DNA of 19,626 bases from Opitutia bacterium (GTDB lineage: Bacteria; Verrucomicrobiota; Verrucomicrobiae; Opitutales; UBA953), in NCBI GenBank assembly GCA_947488485.1, contig CANKZO010000028.1:1-19626 (forward strand). Reading direction: 5' to 3'. Made by a program: the position numbers and the translations under genes. Below, piece by piece: positions 5,914 to 13,144 of this stretch. Below the pieces are notes generated by a model. The model was given only the letters and a program-made list of their open reading frames with translations. It had not been told where the DNA came from and did no database searches. How positions within the stretch are numbered: the first letter of the stretch is position 1; each line of letters opens with the position of its first letter.

Positions 5914-7197
5914 ATGTTTTCTCGTATCCTCAGTCGGGTCGGTCTGCTCGCCGCCCTCTCCCTGGCCTTCATCATGGCCGGTTGCTCCAAGGAAGAATTG
6001 ACCGTCCGTCAGTCGACCATGGACCCCAAGGGCCCGGTCGCGCAGGTCCAGTTCGATGTCTTCATGGACACCGTCTGGCTCGTCGTGGTGCTCTTCGCCT
6101 TGGTCGGCGGCCTGATGGTCTACGCGGTCATCAAGTTCCGCTCCCGTCCGGGCGACGAGAACAAGCCCGCCATCGTCGAAGACGGCCACGGCAATCCCCT
6201 CATCGAGATCGGCCTCATCACCGCTTCCATCGGCGCGCTCGTGATCATCGCGATCCCGACGCTGAGCGCGATCTGGTATACGGACGACGTCCCGGCCGAA
6301 GCCGTCCCGACCTCCAAGCTCTCCGCTTGGTATCCGCGCGTCGAAGGCACCCGCGAGAACTACGCCCAGACCGTCGAAGAGCAGGTGCTCGAAGTCGACG
6401 TCATCGGCAAGCAGTGGTGGTTCCGTTTCGAATACCCGCAGCTCGGCATGACCAACGACGCCAAGCACTCCGTCCCGAACGAGCTCGTCATCCCGAAGGG
6501 CAAGGCCGTCCGCATCAACCTGCGCTCCGAGGACGTCATCCATTCCTTCTGGGTCCCCAAGATCGCCGGCAAGGTCGACCTCATGCCCGGCCGTAAGAAC
6601 CACATGTGGATCCAGGCCGACCAGACCGGCCACTACTACGGCCAGTGCGCCGAGTTCTGCGGCGACTCGCATGCCTACATGCTCTTCCGTGTCGAAGTCC
6701 TCGAGCCCGCCGATTTCGCCAAGTGGGTGCAGAAGCAGAAGGCCGACGCCGCTCCGGTGGCCGCCGGTTCCGCGGCCGAGAAGGGCAAGGCCCTCTTCGC
6801 CGCCAAGAGCTGCGTCATGTGCCACAACGTCGGCGGCCATTTCGGTGCCGGCGCCTTCGGCCCCGACCTCACGCACGTCGCTTCGCGCAAATCCCTCGCC
6901 GGCGCCTGGCTCGACAACCGCGACGTCGCGAAGCAGCGCGCGCTCGAGCAGTCGACCGGCAACACCGAGAACTCCGTCCCCGTCGACGAAGCCAAGCTCA
7001 AGGCCAACCTCATCAAGTGGATCGGTTCGTCCGGCGTCGCGCACGGCGCCGACGGCAAGCTGTCCAAGGACGTCAAGCCCGGCAACCGCATGCACTATTA
7101 CAAGATGTTCAACGTCGCCGGTCTCCGCGAGACCAACCAGCAGTTCACCGCCGAGGAACTCGACCACCTCGCCGAATACCTTCTCACCCTCAAGTAA
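5914..7197 (+). CDS. coxB: cytochrome c oxidase subunit II with fused cytochrome c domain (caa3 type)
   Basis: Subunit II of a haem-copper oxidase accepts electrons through its covalent c haem and binuclear CuA and hands them to haem a in subunit I. The 427-residue protein begins with a lipoprotein signal (lipobox MAGC, Cys24), then two membrane helices (about 52-74 and 97-121). The cupredoxin domain follows with the aromatic motif QWWFRFEYP (167-175) and the CuA ligands His210, Cys245, Glu247, Cys249, His253 and Met256. The C-terminal cytochrome c domain has CVMCH (Cys300, Cys303, His304), GPDLTHVASR and KPGNRM, whose Met393 is the likely sixth ligand. About 89 residues separate haem His and Met, which is long for this fold. 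First gene of coxBACD; no Shine-Dalgarno sequence (leader ends CACCACCTTT). Confidence 0.96.
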   Translation: MFSRILSRVGLLAALSLAFIMAGCSKEELTVRQSTMDPKGPVAQVQFDVFMDTVWLVVVLFALVGGLMVYAVIKFRSRPGDENKPAIVEDGHGNPLIEIGLITASIGALVIIAIPTLSAIWYTDDVPAEAVPTSKLSAWYPRVEGTRENYAQTVEEQVLEVDVIGKQWWFRFEYPQLGMTNDAKHSVPNELVIPKGKAVRINLRSEDVIHSFWVPKIAGKVDLMPGRKNHMWIQADQTGHYYGQCAEFCGDSHAYMLFRVEVLEPADFAKWVQKQKADAAPVAAGSAAEKGKALFAAKSCVMCHNVGGHFGAGAFGPDLTHVASRKSLAGAWLDNRDVAKQRALEQSTGNTENSVPVDEAKLKANLIKWIGSSGVAHGADGKLSKDVKPGNRMHYYKMFNVAGLRETNQQFTAEELDHLAEYLLTLK

Positions 7198-7222
7198 GTC
7201 TTAACCCCGAAATTTCCCGACC

Positions 7223-9250
7223 ATGTCCCACGACTCCCATCACGCTCCCGTCGCCTGCAAGACGGAGCTGGCCCCTGAGCGCAGCGACCTCGGCCTCTAT
7301 CGCCCGGACCGGGCGACCGGCCTGATCGACTGGCTGACCACCGTCGACCACAAGAAGATCGGCATCCTGTACGGCGCGTTCGCGATGCTGTACTTCCTCA
7401 TCGGCGGCGTAGAGGCCCTCGCCATCCGCACGCAGCTGGCCCGCCCGGACAACGACTTCGTCACGGCGCGCATGTACAATCAGCTGTTCACCATGCACGG
7501 CACCACGATGATCTTCCTCGGGGTCATGCCGCTCTCCGCCGCGTTCTTCAACTTCCTCGTGCCGCTGCAGGTCGGCGCCCGCGACGTCGCCTTCCCGCGC
7601 CTCAACGCGTTCTCGCTCTGGACGTTCGTCTTCGGCGCGTTCGTGCTCAACGCCTCCTGGCTCTTCGAGTTCGGCCACCTCGCCGGCTGGTTCGACTCCT
7701 TCGCCTGGCACAAGGCGCTCGTCTACACCGACTTCGCCCCGGCCAACGGTTGGTTCAGCTACGCGCCGCTCTCCGGCACCTTCGGCGCCAACGGCCAGGC
7801 CCTCCGCTTCACCGGCGTCGGCACCGACTTCTGGATCATCGGCATCCAGGTCCTCGGCATCGCCTCGCTCGCGGCCTCCTTCAACTTCATCTGCACGATC
7901 ATCAACATGCGCGCCAAGGGCATGACCATGATGCGCCTGCCGGTCTTCACCTGGATGGCCCTCGTCACCTCGGTGCTGATCATCCTGGCCTTCCCGGCGA
8001 TCACCGTCGCGCTGATCGAGCTGATGTTCGACCGCGCCTTCGGCGCCAACTTCTTCAACCCGTCGGCCGGCGGCCAGCCCGTGCTCTGGCAGCACCTCTT
8101 CTGGATCTTCGGCCACCCCGAGGTGTACATCCTCGTCCTCCCGGCGATGGGCATCGTCTCGGAAGTCCTCCCGACGTTCTCCGGCAAATCCCTCTTCGGC
8201 TACCCGATCATCGTCTTCTCCGGCGCCGTCATCGGCTTCCTCGGCTTCGCCGTCTGGAGCCACCACATGTTCACCACCGGCCTCGGCCCCGTGCCGACCG
8301 CCGCGTTCTCGCTCCTCACGATGGCCATCGCCGTCCCGACGGGCGTGAAGATCTTTAACTGGCTGGGCACGATCTGGGGCGGACGCATCCGCTTCACCCC
8401 GCCCATGGTCCTCGCCCTCGGCTTCATCTGGATGTTCATGTGCGGCGGCTTCTCCGGCGTCATGCACTCCTCGGCCCCCGCCGACTCCCAGCAGCAGGAC
8501 AGCTACTTCGTCATCGCGCACTTCCACTACGTGCTCCTCGGCGGCGTGCTCCTCGGCCTCATGGCCGGCCTCTACTTCTGGTTCCCGAAGATCTTCGGCC
8601 GCATGCCCAACGCGCCCGTCGCCTACCTCGGCTCGGCGCTCGTCATCCTCGGCTTCAACCTCGCCTTCGGCCCGATGCACTACCTCGGCCTCGCCGGTCA
8701 GCCGCGCCGCACGCACACCTACCACGCCGGCAACGGCTGGGAGACGTGGAACTACGTCGCCACCATCGGCGCCTACATCCTCGGCATCGGCGTCGTGCTC
8801 GTCTTCGGCAACCTCGTCTGGACCGCGTTCCGCGGCAAGAAGTGCGGCAACGATCCGTGGGACGGCCGCACCCTCGAGTGGTCGCTGCCCTCCCCGGTGC
8901 CGGAATACAACTTCGCCCAGGCTCCGGTGGTCGCCACGCGCGACGCCTTCTTCGAGCACAAGCACGGCGCCAAGAAGATCGGCCTCGAGAACGACGGCGG
9001 CGAAGCCGGCGTCCACATGCCGAGCCAGTCCTGGATGCCGATGCTGGCCTCCGCGGGTTTCCTCTTCATCGGCTTCGGCATGCCGATGATGGCGATGGGC
9101 ATCCCGCACGCCGGCTGGCTCGTCATCTCCGGCCTCGGCGTCCTCTTCATCGGCATCTGGCTCTGGGCCCTCGAAGGTCCGGGCGGTTACATGCTCAAGA
9201 CCCCGGCCCCGTCCGGCGCCCCGGCTCCGGCCGAGACCGTCGCCCACTGA
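7223..9250 (+). CDS. coxA: cytochrome c oxidase subunit I (A1-type haem-copper oxidase)
   Basis: Catalytic subunit that reduces O2 to water and pumps protons. The 675-residue membrane protein shows all metal ligands: His92 and His435 for haem a, His433 for haem a3, and His298, His347, His348 for CuB, with Tyr302 (GHPEVY) as the cross-linked tyrosine. D-channel residues Asn110, Asp121, Asn128 and Glu300 and K-channel residues Thr373 and Lys376 (PTGVKIFNW) are present, placing it in type A1. Where most family members have His-Asp before the TYFV/SYFV motif at the Mg site, this one has Gln425-Asp426. After the twelve core helices two more hydrophobic segments occur (about 603-650), as in other caa3 subunit I proteins. 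It follows coxB by 25 bp without a Shine-Dalgarno sequence. Confidence 0.97.
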   Translation: MSHDSHHAPVACKTELAPERSDLGLYRPDRATGLIDWLTTVDHKKIGILYGAFAMLYFLIGGVEALAIRTQLARPDNDFVTARMYNQLFTMHGTTMIFLGVMPLSAAFFNFLVPLQVGARDVAFPRLNAFSLWTFVFGAFVLNASWLFEFGHLAGWFDSFAWHKALVYTDFAPANGWFSYAPLSGTFGANGQALRFTGVGTDFWIIGIQVLGIASLAASFNFICTIINMRAKGMTMMRLPVFTWMALVTSVLIILAFPAITVALIELMFDRAFGANFFNPSAGGQPVLWQHLFWIFGHPEVYILVLPAMGIVSEVLPTFSGKSLFGYPIIVFSGAVIGFLGFAVWSHHMFTTGLGPVPTAAFSLLTMAIAVPTGVKIFNWLGTIWGGRIRFTPPMVLALGFIWMFMCGGFSGVMHSSAPADSQQQDSYFVIAHFHYVLLGGVLLGLMAGLYFWFPKIFGRMPNAPVAYLGSALVILGFNLAFGPMHYLGLAGQPRRTHTYHAGNGWETWNYVATIGAYILGIGVVLVFGNLVWTAFRGKKCGNDPWDGRTLEWSLPSPVPEYNFAQAPVVATRDAFFEHKHGAKKIGLENDGGEAGVHMPSQSWMPMLASAGFLFIGFGMPMMAMGIPHAGWLVISGLGVLFIGIWLWALEGPGGYMLKTPAPSGAPAPAETVAH

Positions 9251-9285
9251 GCCGCCTCACCTCCTCACCTTAAACTCTGACCTCC

Positions 9286-9954
9286 ATGTCTGACACCGCC
9301 GCCGCGCACGAAGCGCCCACCTCCACCGGGATCGACCACAAGAAGCTCATCATGTGGCTCTTCCTGGCTTCGGACTGCATGTTCTTCGGCACGCTGATCT
9401 CGACCCACCTGCTGTACCGCAAGCTCTTCCCCGCCGGCTTCACCGACGCGGAAGGCCACCAGCGTTTCATCCAGGACCTGTTCTCCATCGAGCTGACGTC
9501 GTTCTCGACGTTCATCCTGCTGATGTCGTCGTTCCTGATGGCGCTCGCCGTCTCCGCGATGCACAAGGGCCAGCTGAAGTCCTTCCGCCGCAACGTCCTC
9601 GGCGTGATCATCTTCGGCCTGATCTTCCTCGGCTGCCAGGTGTTCGAGTTCACGCACTTCTACCACAAGGGCCTGACCATCCAGAACAGCGTCCTCGGCT
9701 CGACGTTCTACGTGCTCACCGGCACGCACGGCACGCACGTCGCCATCGGCGTCCTCTGGCTCATCCTGCTCTACTTCTACAGCTTCACCGGCAAGCTCGG
9801 CGGCCACATGGGCGCCCTCGACGTCGAAGTCGCGGGCCTTTACTGGCACTTCGTCGACATCGTGTGGATCATCATCTTCACGGCCGTCTACCTCGTCGAA
9901 TACCTCGGGCCCTACGGCATCTGGGGTTCGGGCCTGCCCGCCGTCGTCAAATAA
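9286..9954 (+). CDS. coxC: cytochrome c oxidase subunit III
   Basis: Subunit III stabilises the oxidase and supports proton uptake into the D channel. The 222-residue protein has five predicted helices (about 21-41, 71-91, 104-124, 139-167, 190-209), the short form usual for bacterial caa3 and quinol oxidases that lack the first two helices of the seven-helix type. Family marks are WLFLASDCMFFG, the buried glutamate in CQVFEF (Glu121), TGTHGTHV (His148, His151) and the terminal GLYWHFVDIVWI. It lies 35 bp after coxA. The leader contains CCTCCTCACC and CTCTGACCTCC, which resemble the anti-Shine-Dalgarno rather than the Shine-Dalgarno strand. Confidence 0.96.
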   Translation: MSDTAAAHEAPTSTGIDHKKLIMWLFLASDCMFFGTLISTHLLYRKLFPAGFTDAEGHQRFIQDLFSIELTSFSTFILLMSSFLMALAVSAMHKGQLKSFRRNVLGVIIFGLIFLGCQVFEFTHFYHKGLTIQNSVLGSTFYVLTGTHGTHVAIGVLWLILLYFYSFTGKLGGHMGALDVEVAGLYWHFVDIVWIIIFTAVYLVEYLGPYGIWGSGLPAVVK

Positions 9955-9969
9955 CCTGCCTTAACGTCC

Positions 9970-10311
9970 ATGTCCTCTTCTCACGAAGCCGCTCCGAGCA
10001 AGGCCTTCCTCGCCGAGGAAGTCCGTCGCTACCACCACTTCATCGTGCTGGCCCTCTGGCTGGCCGTCGTCACCGGCGCCGAGATCGTCCTGATCTACCT
10101 GCCGCTGCCGACCGCCGTCATCTTCACGATCCTGACCCTGATGTCCGCCGGCAAGTTCTTCGCGGTCATCCTGTGGTTCATGCACCTGATCTACGACAAG
10201 CGCCTGCTCTTCTGGTGCTTCCTCGCCGGCCTGGTACTCGCCTTCGCGACCTACGCCGCGCTGCTCTGCCTGTTCAGCGTCGAGCGGATCGACACGCGCT
10301 GGTTCAGCTGA
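9970..10311 (+). CDS. coxD: cytochrome c oxidase subunit IV (small caa3 subunit)
   Basis: Small accessory subunit of bacterial caa3 and bo3 oxidases (CtaF/CyoD-like, prokaryotic COX4 family). The 113-residue protein has three predicted helices (about 23-43, 46-70, 79-101). The stretch GKFFAVILWFMHLIYDKRLL is the diagnostic motif between helices two and three. It has no metal ligands; the role in other bacteria is stabilising CuB/subunit I contact. It is the last cox gene, 15 bp after coxC, and is followed 23 bases after its stop by an intrinsic terminator. Confidence 0.92.
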   Translation: MSSSHEAAPSKAFLAEEVRRYHHFIVLALWLAVVTGAEIVLIYLPLPTAVIFTILTLMSAGKFFAVILWFMHLIYDKRLLFWCFLAGLVLAFATYAALLCLFSVERIDTRWFS

Positions 10312-10334
10312 GCGGGTCCCCCCGCCGACCGTCG

Positions 10335-10363
10335 AAGGCCTCCGTGCGAACGGAGGCCTTTTT
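10335..10363 (+). terminator. Rho-independent terminator of the cox operon
   Basis: An 11-bp perfect stem AAGGCCTCCGT (10335-10345) and ACGGAGGCCTT (10350-10360) encloses the loop GCGA and runs into TTTTT (10359-10363). The position just after coxD fits the end of the coxBACD transcript and means ctaG needs its own promoter or read-through. Confidence 0.9.
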
Positions 10364-10397
10364 CGTGCCCACGCTTGCGGGTTAGGCGGCCCGCGCT

Positions 10398-10412
10398 TCA
10401 TATCATCCGTGA
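10398..10412 (+). promoter_or_regulatory. candidate -10 box directly before ctaG
   Basis: TATCAT at 10401-10406 matches five of six -10 bases, in a 48-base gap bounded by the cox terminator and the ctaG ATG. A possible -35 TTGCGG (10375-10380) is 20 bases upstream, longer than ideal. If used, transcription would start at or next to the ATG, giving a leaderless message. Confidence 0.3.
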
Positions 10413-11191
10413 TGAACATCCCCCTGCACTGGCACACGGAGCCGCTCCTGCTGCTCCTGGTCGTCGGCGCGTCCTGGGCGCACGCCCTGGCCTGCGGGCC
10501 TTACCGCGCCCGCTGGCTGCCGGGCCGGGCGGAGTATCCCGTCGGGCATGCCATCCGCTTCCATCTCGGCGTCCTGGTCGGCTACGTCGCGGTCGGGTCG
10601 CCCTTGGACCAGCTCGGCGAAGGCTTCCTGTTCTGGGCCCACATGCTGCAGCACATGCTGCTCATCTATGTCTCCGCGCCGCTGATCGTCACGGGCCTGC
10701 CGCCCGAGCTCGTCGACGGTTTCCTGAAAGACCGTCCCCGGCTCACGCGCGTGCTCGCCTTCCTGACTCACCCGGTCACCGGCGGGCTGATCTTCACGCT
10801 GTGCTTCTCGATGTGGCACTTCCCGGAACTCTACGAGGCGGCGCTGCGCAGCCGGCCGCTCCATGTGCTCGAGCACTGGTCGATGTTCCTGCCGGCGATC
10901 CTGATGGTCTGGCCGCTGTTCTCGCTGTCGGCCCGCCTGCCCCGCATCGGCTACGGGATGGCGATCTTCTATTCCTTCGGCCTGATGATCGCGGACCTGC
11001 CGCTCTGGGCGGTCCTCATCTTCGGCGACCATCCGATCTACGAGACCTACCGGCTCGCGCCGCGCGTGAGCGAACTCTCCGCCGCCGCGGACATGATCCT
11101 CGGCGCGGTCGTGATGAAGGGTTTCAACGAGGTCTTCGCCCTCCTCTGCATGGGCTACGCGTTCTTCGCCTGGTACCAGCGAGAGAAGTGA
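10412..11191 (+). CDS. ctaG: caa3-type cytochrome c oxidase assembly factor CtaG
   Basis: Membrane protein of the Caa3_CtaG family, needed in Bacillus for caa3 oxidase assembly, probably by copper delivery; it is unrelated to the CtaG/Cox11 of proteobacteria. The 259-residue product has about seven hydrophobic segments and the family histidines in FWAHMLQHMLL (His77, His81), SAPLIVTGLP (89-98), THPVTGG (His120), MWHFPELYEAAL (His136) and HVLEHWSMFLPA (His151, His155). GTG 10409 is immediately before ATG 10412 in frame; ATG is taken as start. It lies after the cox terminator on the same strand and its position supports a role in maturing that oxidase. It converges on the lptF/G-like gene with six bases between the stops. 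Confidence 0.92.
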   Translation: MNIPLHWHTEPLLLLLVVGASWAHALACGPYRARWLPGRAEYPVGHAIRFHLGVLVGYVAVGSPLDQLGEGFLFWAHMLQHMLLIYVSAPLIVTGLPPELVDGFLKDRPRLTRVLAFLTHPVTGGLIFTLCFSMWHFPELYEAALRSRPLHVLEHWSMFLPAILMVWPLFSLSARLPRIGYGMAIFYSFGLMIADLPLWAVLIFGDHPIYETYRLAPRVSELSAAADMILGAVVMKGFNEVFALLCMGYAFFAWYQREK

Positions 11192-11197
11192 GCCGGC

Positions 11198-12343
11198 TCA
11201 GTGGCGCGAGGCGCGCCGCAGCAGGAACCAGCCGAGCGTGATGACGACTAGGTTCGGCAGCCAGACGAGCAGGTCGGGCCGGTAGGCCGGATCCTTCACG
11301 TAACCGGCCATCGAGGTGAGCAGATAGTAGGTGAGCGCGATCGCGAGGGCGACGGCGGCGTTGACGAACGTCTCCGCCCGGCCGACGCGGACGGCGAGGG
11401 GCACGGCGAGGAACGCGAGCGAGAACACGGAGAAGGCGCTCGCGAGGTGCGCCATGAGCTGGGTCTTCGCGACCATGCGTCCGCGCTCGAGGGTCGCGGC
11501 GTCGGCGCCGGCGGCCACGTCCCAGCCACGCTCGATGGCGACGAGGAGCTCCTGCGTCGTCAGCCAGCGCAGCTTGCGTTGGAAGTTCTCGCCGTCCTTG
11601 AAGATGCCGGAAGCCGGGAACTCCAGCGTCGACGTGTCGGCGGTCGCGAACGACGACGGCTGCAGGAAGGTCTGGTCGCCGGCCGGCCGCGTGTCGAGCC
11701 GCGCGTCGGTGAGCGTGATCCGCAGGACGCCTTCGCCGGCTTTCGAGACGGCGCGGGCCAGCCGAGCTTCGCGGGCGTGGACGGTCTGGACCAGGCGGCC
11801 GCGGTCGTCGACGCGCCAGAGCCAGAAGTCGCGCAGGACTTCGCCGTCGCGCGCGCTGGCGCGGATGACCATCCCGGGGAACTGGCGGTTGAGCTGCCCG
11901 GGCACGATCACCGAGGCGGGATTATCCTTGGCCGAACCCACGAGCAGGCGGCGGTATTCGGTGTTGGCGTCGGGCGCCACCTCGAGGTTGAGCCAGGCGG
12001 AAAGCAGCGCGAGGGCGGCCGCGAGGAGCAGGGCCGGGCGCGCGATGCGCCCGAGGCTGAGCCCGCCGGCCTTCATCGCGGTGAGTTCCTGCTGCGAGCC
12101 CATGCGCCCGAAGGCCAGCAGCACGCCGGTCAGGAGGCCGAGCGGCAAGGCGTAGGGCAGCACGCCGGGGATGAGCAGGGCGATGAGTTCGAGGCCTTCC
12201 CAGCCGCTCACGCGGCCGGAGGCGATGGCGCTCGAGACCTGGTTCAGGATGTTGCCGGCGACCATCACGAAGACGAACGCGCCCGTGGCGGCCCCGCCGG
12301 CGACGGCGGTTTCGGTCAGGACGTGGCGGTCGAGGAGGCGCAC
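11198..12343 (-). CDS. LptF/LptG-family permease (YjgP/YjgQ)
   Basis: LptF and LptG form the inner-membrane part of the LptB2FG transporter that extracts lipopolysaccharide from the inner membrane. The product has three N-terminal helices, a periplasmic beta-jellyroll region (about 130-270) and three C-terminal helices. Motifs seen are RLLDRHVL at the start, LPYALPLGLLTGVLLAFGRM, ELTAMKAGG and the C-terminal AVPLAVRVGR. The in-frame GTG at 12343 was chosen because it gives the usual (M)RLLDRYVL start and 381 residues; GTG 12373 would add ten. Only one such gene is in the window, so its partner lies elsewhere and I do not choose between lptF and lptG. It follows batE on the same strand and is probably cotranscribed with the bat genes. 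Confidence 0.88.
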   Translation of the reverse strand: MRLLDRHVLTETAVAGGAATGAFVFVMVAGNILNQVSSAIASGRVSGWEGLELIALLIPGVLPYALPLGLLTGVLLAFGRMGSQQELTAMKAGGLSLGRIARPALLLAAALALLSAWLNLEVAPDANTEYRRLLVGSAKDNPASVIVPGQLNRQFPGMVIRASARDGEVLRDFWLWRVDDRGRLVQTVHAREARLARAVSKAGEGVLRITLTDARLDTRPAGDQTFLQPSSFATADTSTLEFPASGIFKDGENFQRKLRWLTTQELLVAIERGWDVAAGADAATLERGRMVAKTQLMAHLASAFSVFSLAFLAVPLAVRVGRAETFVNAAVALAIALTYYLLTSMAGYVKDPAYRPDLLVWLPNLVVITLGWFLLRRASRH

Positions 12344-12388
12344 GTCAGCATCCAAGCCGACCGCGCCCTTCACTCCAAGGCGAAAGGC

Positions 12389-13144
12389 TCAGGGCGCCGC
12401 CTTCTGGTCCAGGTCGGCGGGCAGTCCGGGGCCGCGGACGGCTTCGATCTCGCCCGCCCGAACCCAGCCGGTCTTGCCGTCGGCGGTGCGGACGCGCATG
12501 TGGCCGTTGAGCGGACGTTCGGTCCGCACGACGTCCCCTTCGGCCACGCCGCTCATCGTTTCGCCGAGCTGGGTCGGCGTGAGCCGGAGGGAGACTTCGG
12601 GTTTCCGGATGACCGCGCGCGCGTCGAGGGAACGGCTGCCCCAGAGTCCGGGGAAGCAGAGGGCGAGAAGGGTGAGGGCGACCACGCGGGTCCACTGGTT
12701 GCCTTCGCTCGCGGCGCGTCCGCGGAGACGCGGCACGGCCACGCAGAGCACGGCGGTCCAGAAAGAGGCGACGGCTAACAGGAGCCAGAGGTCGGCGGTG
12801 AGGAAGGCGGCGTATTCCTCGACGGCGGTCGGCTTCGGACGATCGACGCCGCCGGCATCGAGGCCGTGCTTGATCCCCGCGTTCGCGACCGGGTCGCGCG
12901 GATCGATCAGCAGCGCGCGCTCCCAGCAGACCATCGCGCGGCCTTTGCGTCCGAGGCGCCACTCGGCGTTCCCGAGCGCGGCGAGCCGGGCGGCGGTGAC
13001 GCCCTCCGCGCGGATCTCCTTGCTCCAGAGTTCGACGGCTCCCGCGTAGTCGCCCTTTGCGTAGGCCGTTTCGGCGGCGCCGGGCGCGTCGGCCGCGGCG
13101 AGCGGCGCGAGCCAGCAGAGGAGGAGCAGGGCGAAGGTCTTCAT
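12389..13144 (-). CDS. batE: BatE-like TPR/SH3 protein
   Basis: A 251-residue protein with signal peptide (MKTFALLLLCWLAPLAAADA), a tetratricopeptide region (about 22-96: AYAKGDYAGAVELW, LGNAEWRLGRKGRAMVCWERAL), two membrane helices (about 118-136 and 152-168) and a C-terminal bacterial SH3-like domain (about 175-235: ARAVIRKPEVSLR, EGDVVRTERPLNGHMRVR, GKTGWVRAGEIE). This TPR-helices-SH3 layout is that of BatE in Bat clusters. The role is presumed scaffolding in the periplasm. The start overlaps the batD stop by four bases (ATGA). The symbol is given by position and layout rather than by strong sequence conservation. Confidence 0.8.
   Translation of the reverse strand: MKTFALLLLCWLAPLAAADAPGAAETAYAKGDYAGAVELWSKEIRAEGVTAARLAALGNAEWRLGRKGRAMVCWERALLIDPRDPVANAGIKHGLDAGGVDRPKPTAVEEYAAFLTADLWLLLAVASFWTAVLCVAVPRLRGRAASEGNQWTRVVALTLLALCFPGLWGSRSLDARAVIRKPEVSLRLTPTQLGETMSGVAEGDVVRTERPLNGHMRVRTADGKTGWVRAGEIEAVRGPGLPADLDQKAAP

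Noticed and set aside
5869..7167. 432-codon minus-strand frame opposite coxB
   Set aside because: Antisense shadow of coxB; composition is Asp/Glu/Gly/Val-rich without recognisable motifs.
7190..9247. 685-codon open frame on the minus strand opposite coxA
   Set aside because: It mirrors the full coxA frame, is rich in Glu/Asp/Arg/Gly as expected from antisense of GC-rich codons, and has no domain. CoxA on the plus strand has all catalytic residues.
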